Source of the DNA: Acanthosoma haemorrhoidale
Lineage: Eukaryota > Arthropoda > Insecta > Hemiptera > Acanthosomatidae
Direction: 5' to 3'
Length of the DNA stretch: 64,000 bases
Assembly (NCBI GenBank): GCA_930367205.1
Contig: OV884011.1
Coordinates: 39,879,754 to 39,943,753, forward strand
A model generated the notes under the pieces. It saw only the letters and a list, made by a program, of their open reading frames with translations. It was not told the DNA's origin and did not search any database. Below, one piece after another: positions 56,994 through 64,000 of this stretch (the first letter of the stretch is position 1; each line of letters begins with the position of its first letter). The translations under genes were made by a program, and so were the position numbers.

Positions 56994-57470
56994 CCTTAGC
57001 TCTCAAACTTATAAAATAGGATGTGGGAAAATTATTTTGGGCTAATGAGTGCCTTTCTCTAAGGGGAGTCCCCCATTTGAAGGGTGTATGAAAAGGATAT
57101 AGGGTGTGGAATGCCTGAAGGAGGCGGGTGGATTCGGGAAGGTAGTGAGAGTCTACCGAGGGTGGAGCCTAGGGGTACCTAGGCAAGGGTTTGTAGTCGG
57201 CCAGGTCAAGCCTGGCCCGCCCCGGCAGGGGGCTGAAATAAGTCGGCCACTCGGCCGGAAGGTCTACCCTGCTTAAACAGGTAGATGGGGTCTTGTAGCT
57301 TCGGTTGAGTCGGCCGGGAGATCGGCCTCGATATCTCGGCTGGGTGTAGTTCGTTCAGTCATCGGGTTCAATGACGTCGATCATCCTCCAGGCTTCGGCG
57401 GTCCAGCAGTGCTTCCATCTGACTGGCATTGGTGGTGGTTGAAGGTTGGAGAATAGTTGATTTAAACTAC
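56626..57470 (-). mobile_element. Two stacked Jockey-like insertions sharing one target site
   Basis: The 11-bp ATTTAAACTAC occurs three times: 56626-56636, 56930-56940 and 57460-57470. Between them are insert 1 (56637-56929, 293 bp) and insert 2 (56941-57459, 519 bp). Each begins on plus with a pure T run (29 and 53 bases) followed by a homologous 3' UTR (GCTCTC...AACTTATAAAA...GGATGTGGGAAAA...). Insert 2 also reaches the last codons of ORF2 (PVRWKHCWTAEAW on minus). Both are 5'-truncated copies of one family. Confidence 0.85.
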
Positions 57471-57479
57471 AGGTCCCGT

Positions 57480-60400
57480 AACGCGATTAAATAAATCTAA
57501 AGATAAATAAAAGTGCGAGAAAGTGTAAACCTATACACTTCCTTGTGAACAGTTATATTTGATTGGGGGAAACGTCTGATCGGTGCATTCAAGCGGGAAT
57601 CTGAACTTTTGAAAATGATTCTGTGTAGATGAAATATATAAAAATCGATAAGGTTTTATAAATCCTTGATCATACCAATCCTAATTATTATGAGTGTTGG
57701 CCAGGTTTGAGGAGGAAGTCCCTCCCAAGTGCCTGCAAATCGGTGAATGGTACAGAAGAACTTGTGAACAATCAAAGTGTATCTACTTTACAAACGTCGT
57801 ATCTGAAATTGAGTTAGCCATTGCGTTGGGTTCAGCACATTATTAGAGTTGAGAGTGTGGGAATCTCCGCGTAGGTTCTGTGTGAATGGATGAAGGGTAA
57901 GGGAGGGTTAGTTGACGAAGCGGGTAAGATGACGAATAGAGTTATCTTAGCTAGTAAGAGGCAGGAGTAAGCGGCCTACCTCACCAGCTGCCTCTGATGG
58001 CGAATCATATTGTTACTCTGCAAAGGAACTTGATCCCAGATCCCTGTGAAGAGCAATGAGTCAAAGCTTATTTTTTGAAAGGAAAACCTATGTTATTTAC
58101 AGACTGGTATTCTTAAAGGATCACTTATTTATGGCAAGGTTTAGAAGAACCTCATTACAATTTTCTAATACTACAACTTAAAAACAATAAATTCATTTCT
58201 TCGTTCGGTCTAAATCTAGAGTCGGTTGACCCTAACCTTAGGGCCTTAGGAGGGATAGGCGAAATACCTACTGATGCTCAGTTACTACTGAACATTCAAA
58301 ATTAGAGAATTGGAACTAATGACTTTCTAGAGATCGAAGATGGCGCAGTAATAATAGTAGTGCAGAATAATATTAATTGTGTAAAGGACCCTATAATTTG
58401 AGAAATTGATTCTTGTAAATCGCATCATCGTGTTTGAAGGCACTTTTTTAACCTTGACTAAAAACACAACTGATTGAAAGAGTCAACACAGTAAAACGCT
58501 AACTAATGAATAATATAGTATCAATAGTATAGAATAATTTGCTATTCAAATTAACTCTAGGGCAGGGAACCCTAAACACTGTGCATCTAAGAGCACATTT
58601 ATTTATTTTTATTTTCCAAAACCCCTTTTATTCAAACATTTTTACAACATATGAACATTTTATATAATGAACAAGATTTACAATTTTCTCCTCGTGCTGC
58701 ATACGCAGATGCATTTGAAAGAGGGCAGATTTACAAATACAAAATTTCTTTTTACAGTGAAAAGATCAATATATAATATACAGGACTAGGTGATGGGGCT
58801 CACCTTGCACATTGAATAATATAAGTGGTATATGTATAGTGGCAGGCACCATTTATTTTTTTCATGGTGAATTTATAGTTAGATATAGTTAGTAATACCC
58901 ATGATATAGAAAAAAGATATTTAATTCCAAAAATATAATTTTAATATTAAAAAATGATTGTCAATATTATAATGCAAACCTTATATATTATCAATTATTA
59001 TTTAATGATACATACAAAAGTTAACGTGGTATAAATCTCTCATTTATATAAAATAGTTTTTTTCGGTCATACGTTTTATTATAAGACCCATCTGAAAAAT
59101 ATAGAATTCGTGTTGAAGTCCGCTGTGATTAATTAATGTAATTAATTTTGAATATTGTTTGAAAGTACAACACGTAATCCATTACAATTATATCATACGA
59201 ATGCAGGTTATTTAGAGTTTTTCCAAAGAATACGGGTTATTTTTAGTTTCTCCGTCTTACAATTTTATCATATAAGAGACATGGGTAGACCGAATTAGAA
59301 TATCTGCATTCCACAAGCAAATAAGAAAATTGTATGAAGAAATAAAAACTTAAAAATGATAATTGTAGAGTTGAAAATAAAAGAAAGAGAACACTTTTTG
59401 TTTAAACTAAATTTATTTATTATTAAACCAAGTCCACTTATGAAATTATAACCAATTACACACAACAAATATGATTAATAAGTATATTTCACGATTCCGT
59501 TGACGAGTTTTTGTTGCTTTTATTTTATTGTTTGATTTTATCAACTAAAACTAGTCAGTCTTAACTTTAATTATTGCCTTAACTTCCAACTAGATGGAGT
59601 TTGAATTGTATAGATCAGTTAATATTTGTTCTAAAGAAGTGATATCGTATGAATATCTTCAGAGTAGTTTTAAGTAATAAAACAGTACCTAAATGACAAT
59701 GTTATTCAATTTTATAATACTGTTGAGCGGAAATAACTATTATTCATCATGACTGCAGATAGAATGTGATGTTTAGCAGTACGGAATTGTGCAAGTATAG
59801 GTCATTAAAGCAAAGGATAGATAAAATTCAAGACTTTCTTTGTTGAGTGGATATGACCAGTTACTTTTAATTACTCGTGGCACTGTGTGACGGGTGCAAT
59901 GGTACCCATGGGCACATGGCATCCCTGATCTACGAGGTGCATATCACTAAATAACTCACCTTAATTTGTTGGTATGACAAATTTAATGTTTCTCCCCTTC
60001 TATATACATCCTATTGTACTAATACATCACTATAGTTTTGTTTTCCCCTAGTCGAAGCCACGTACCAAATCAATCTTTATAACTTGTTTCAATATATCTG
60101 CCATATTTTTCTGTATAGCGTTAACTTTTCAAAATTTGTACCTTTAAACATTGATTTATCTTTAGGGAAGATGTAAAAGTCGCAAGTTACCAAATGGGGC
60201 AGATTTCGAGCATGTTCAAGTGTATTGATATGATTGTCGGTCAAAAACACCTTCACAGAAAATGCTTTGTGAAGTGACCAGGCTCATTCAGGCGCAGAAG
60301 AATGAAAGCATCTTTTCACAGTTGCGGCGGCAGTTTATTCTGACATTTTTGAACATTCTCGTAGTCAACTGGTTAACTTTTCTCGTTCTGGTTATCTTAT

Positions 60401-62700
60401 TCTTCTAAAATTACACCCTTATAATGAAAAAAAAAAACTGCTTTGAAAATGCATTGACGAGATTATTTTCATTCTTGGCGATGAAAGTGCTTTCTGGTAC
60501 ATTGACTCCATTTTGCATTCAGGATAGTACTGGAAAATCTAGGTATCAGCACAAGTGATTCCTTTATTAAACATGTTTGGATCTGTTTCAGGTTGCTGCA
60601 GGTAGCCAACACACCATCCCTTGCAACATTGTTTATGGAAAACCCTTGACACACAATCAAATGAACGTCACAAAGTGATGCTGCTTATCGGGTAGGCTTA
60701 GACATGTTTGAGATTACTATGTATGCAGTTATTACCAGTTCTGACTGGATGGAATTGCAGTCTCGCTGCTTTAGGACATAACTAGTATGTACAGTAGGGT
60801 TGGCGTGAGATTGAAATCAACAGATGACTGATACCAATTTGTGGGAGTTATGAAATCACCTCGGAAACGCTTAACAGCATTCAGAGTGGATAAACTAGAA
60901 CAATAGTTGGAGTGGAAGGAGAAGAGTAGAGCACAGACCTATTATTAATAACAAACGAAATAAACACAAATTACACATACAATTCATAATCATTCATTGC
61001 TGTCATTTATATGTATATTTACGTGTAACCTTTCCAATGGCTAATCTTGAACGGTTGAAAGTAATGGCAGAAAAATCATGAAGAAGACGTTTGGAAGTAA
61101 AGTAGTAAGAGATATTGTCTTCAATAATGATCACGTAAAGATCGCACTGCATGAGAACTGCAAGAATACCAGAAAAAAAAAAGACTTCCTTTAAAACAAA
61201 TAATTACTTTTCCTTTAATTGTAGTTTTTATTTTCTAACGCGCAACTTGTTTGGCATTTCAGTTTTGTGCATTTCAATGCCCACTTTTTTAATTTTACTC
61301 TCACATTAAGTTGCTAGCCTGATGAATTGGCACCTGCAAGGTGTCGGGCCCCATCTTGCCCATGGGAGCAGCGAGCAGCGAGACCGTAACTGGGGCTGGC
61401 TAATCTATCGTGTTAAATGCATAGTTTTCCAACGGAAGGTTTCATTCAAACTTAGCCCGGCCAACATGTGCCTTGAATCAGCTTTCAATGCCTAATAACT
61501 TATTAGGTCTTAGGTCCCCTCGGGACAATGGGCAATGAAAGTGAAATCGATCCTAAGTGAATCAGGTAACATAGACATTTAACGTTGCATGATTACAAAA
61601 CTAAATAATTAATAAATAAATGCAAACAAAATATTTGTATGACTTATGCAGTGGTGGATATGCCAAATAAACATTAAAAAACAAAATACAGCCAAAACTG
61701 TGAAGCATAACAATCTTGAAACGAAGCGAGTCTAAATTGCCATTTTTCTAGTCTAGATTGACCATTTTTTCCTCTGTCCGACATAGGCGATGTTAATTAC
61801 ATCAAGTAGGGTATAAAATTAAAGATATCGACTTCCTGAATAGTAACGTGTATTATGTGTCACTACGTAAAGTCATTAAAACTATTGTTAAAATCTTTTT
61901 CACAACGAAAGCTTTAATTGTGTAATACATCAATTTTCACTATTAAAAAAATGTGTTTGGGTTCAGTGTGTTCTGAAGTTAGGCAATAAATTTATTTTCG
62001 GTGTCTGTTCAATACGCTTGCTCTACCAATATTTTAACATAACCTCTATAAGTAGAATGTTCCATCAGTCTTTTATCTGATGCAATAAATAATATGGGTA
62101 TTTTGTACTAACTTCCTCCCATGGCACGTGACAGGTTCTATCACTATTTCAATCCATGAACAACATCTCTTTGAAATACTATTTCTAACTATACTTTGTA
62201 TTTAAATTGAGTTAATATTTAGTCGTCAATATAGATATGGTTGGATTATTTGTTTAGATATCAGCTTTCGTTGATGAATCAAATAGGTTAGAGTTTTTTA
62301 GAGTCCAACAAATAATCCACCCATAAACGTTTACAAACAATGTTGGAGAGTATGTGTACTGGTCACTTCTTGGATGTATAGAGGAAATAGTTGAGTGTAT
62401 TGTTCCTTTTGGACTAAACACTTTTAATTCATAGTAAAAACCCCAATCATTGTTATAACTTAATGTTTTTTAAGATAATGTATTAGAGTGTTGTTATTGA
62501 AATGTATACAAAGTCATTTACATATCAATGTGGATAAAACCAGTTTTAAAACAATAGACGTATAATAAGTTTTTACCTTTATCATTGAGGTCATTAAGAA
62601 AAAAACATGTAAGTTACGTTTAAACAATCTAATTTAATTAATTTATGAGAATAACAATATAATAGAAGTGAAATAGTTCACACAAAAAAAATATATTAAT
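57480..62700. other. No gene seen
   Basis: AT-rich non-coding sequence. It includes a LINE-tail-like repeat at 58616-58810 (inverted relative of 39807-40060, sharing GGTGATGGGGCTCACC) and the unclassified repeat at 61850-61920. No frame here carries motifs I can name. Confidence 0.4.
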
Positions 62701-62753
62701 TATTCATAAGACAGCAAATCTCCTGCCCAACACGTATTTTATAAGAATTTCAG

Positions 62754-63906
62754 AGGCACCAGTCGCAGTGGTGTAGCAACAACGAAATGTACCTAAAGTC
62801 TTCTGTCTGGTAAGTGAACACTCATATTTGTACCTCGTCGAGAAAACCACTATTTTTTTTTAACATTCTTTTAGTTCATTATCTACTTAGATTTTTTTTA
62901 ATTAATTTGTTTTTGTTATTGATACAACACAAGTAATTATTACTTTATAACAAAAAGGCCGATTTCACATTCACCTTGAATGCTTGAAATTTAATTCGAG
63001 ATGTTTATTTCTTCTTCAGTCCCTCCTGACTTTCCCGCAATGCTCCGAGGGTAGGTTAATAAATAGTTGAGTTACTCCAGATCTTGATCTTTCACTCACT
63101 AGAAGCTTCAAATCAAGGAATTGAACCTCTTCTCCTTAGTCTTCGTAGAATTTATCGTCAGATCTGCTGCATTTCCTATTTTCTCTGGTACCACTGATTT
63201 TTTTTTTCATGTATGTTACATTCGGCACAATACCAGCTTGTAGTTGTTAAATATACTCCTAATTATCTTATGATCCTTGAAGGGACCTAGATTTCACATA
63301 TTAAATCACTTTACCGAAATAAAATGCCTTTTCAAATCACAAATAATAAAAAGAGATGAATCCACCATTCTGTGTTCTGCTTGAAAATAATGCGCACATT
63401 GTCATCTACCACAAAAACGTAATTCCTATTTAAACAACACATATTTCAATCTTTATATTTATTAACATAGGTACTAGATTTTTGCCCGTAGCTTAATCTT
63501 ATCAAAATATGACTATTTTCAACGCCTCAATCTTCAAGTTTACGTTCACTACCCAACCACTAAAAGAATTAGCGAGAAGATGCATAGCCTAAATTTTTGC
63601 GTCCAGCAAGCAGTTACTGAGTTTGTCTCGAATAAAGAAGAAAACGTTCCTGTCCCGGCGTATTTATTTATCTTAATTTTCTATCAGACAAGAATATCAA
63701 CGTATTCCATCTATAATATACAATCGAACTAATGTTATTTACAGGTAATTAAGAGTACAAGAACAGTCTAAAAATTATAACGTAATTTTTTTTAATTTTA
63801 CTCAGTATTTTTTCCAGATTGTAAGTCATATGCGTAACAAGTTTAATAAATAAATCGTCTTCTGTCTCTCCACAGCATGGCCATGCGTTGTTTGATAGTC
63901 ATGCCG
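62754..63906 (+). CDS. Possible 5' exons of a gene leaving the window
   Basis: Exon 62754-62809 (acceptor GAATTTCAG, donor G|GTAAGTG) and exon 63876-63906 (acceptor CTCTCCACAG, donor G|GTAAGTG) join into one open frame. Starts are possible at the ATG near 62786 or at 63877 (A at -3, G at +4), the latter giving MAMRCLIVMP, which looks like the beginning of a signal peptide. No further exon lies in the window, so the product is unknown. Confidence 0.35.
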
Positions 63907-64000
63907 GTAAGTGCCATAGTAACTACAACTCGAACTCTTAAGGATGACGACTCAGTCCGTTGCAAAGTTCGGATAGAAAATAAATAAAGGTGTGGAGAGA

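Noticed and set aside
58570..59930. Possible hAT ends (CAGGGA at both sides)
   Set aside because: Only six bases match, no 8-bp duplication and no transposase fragment found between them.
63019..63049. 31-bp candidate exon between the two right-edge exons
   Set aside because: Good splice signals but a stop appears at once in the frame set by the flanking exons; could only be an alternative untranslated exon.

Overview
The window is AT-rich eukaryotic nuclear DNA from an arthropod, most likely an insect. The grounds are spliceosomal introns, a trypsin-fold serine protease gene and a dense load of insect-type transposable elements (Ty3/Gypsy, Copia, mariner, Jockey-, R1- and RTE-like LINEs). 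The protease has a CxCG pro-segment of the kind I know from hemipteran salivary and gut proteases, so Hemiptera is my best guess, held weakly. There are no rRNA genes, CRISPR arrays or bacterial operons, and nearly all listed open frames are chance or transposon frames.

Left third (1-27.1 kb, minus strand): a large gene assembled from very short exons. At least twelve mini-exons of 30-114 bp lie between 27.1 kb and 0.2 kb. Eleven have a length divisible by three, begin and end in phase 1 and stay open in that one frame. Several are tandem copies: four 45-bp exons, three of them at 141-143 bp spacing. An acidic N-terminal part (27.1-23.3 kb) is separated from a cysteine-bearing exon (9.1 kb) and a Pro/Gly-rich repeat part (7.5-0.2 kb) by a 14 kb intron. 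That intron holds a nest of LTR elements, all inserted at ATAT: a 182-bp solo LTR, a pol-deleted Gypsy element with equal-length LTRs (13.0-17.8 kb), a solo LTR and a gag-only element (18.7-22.0 kb). Older Gypsy, RTE-like and mariner relics, a foldback repeat and SINE-like pieces fill the other introns.

Middle (27.9-44.2 kb): an R1-like LINE relic (27.9-29.7 kb, minus) and an isolated, intact Jockey-type Gag frame with 138-bp internal repeats (31.7-33.2 kb, plus). A complete small plus-strand gene (39.5-44.2 kb) follows, with TATA box, 5' UTR exon, signal-peptide exon, cysteine exon and terminal exon. It encodes a 93-aa secreted peptide with CC pairs every seven residues; a dead mariner sits in its last intron.

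Right third (44.9-64 kb): a six-coding-exon chymotrypsin-fold protease gene on the minus strand (45.0-50.0 kb, 295 aa, promoter near 50.83 kb), a decayed Copia element (51.1-54.8 kb), 5'-truncated Jockey-like insertions including two stacked in one target site (56.6-57.5 kb), and a possible first coding exon of a plus-strand gene leaving the window (62.75-63.9 kb). The protease and the CC peptide are both predicted to be secreted, and the mini-exon gene resembles rapidly evolving secreted-effector architectures, but no functional link between the three can be shown from sequence.
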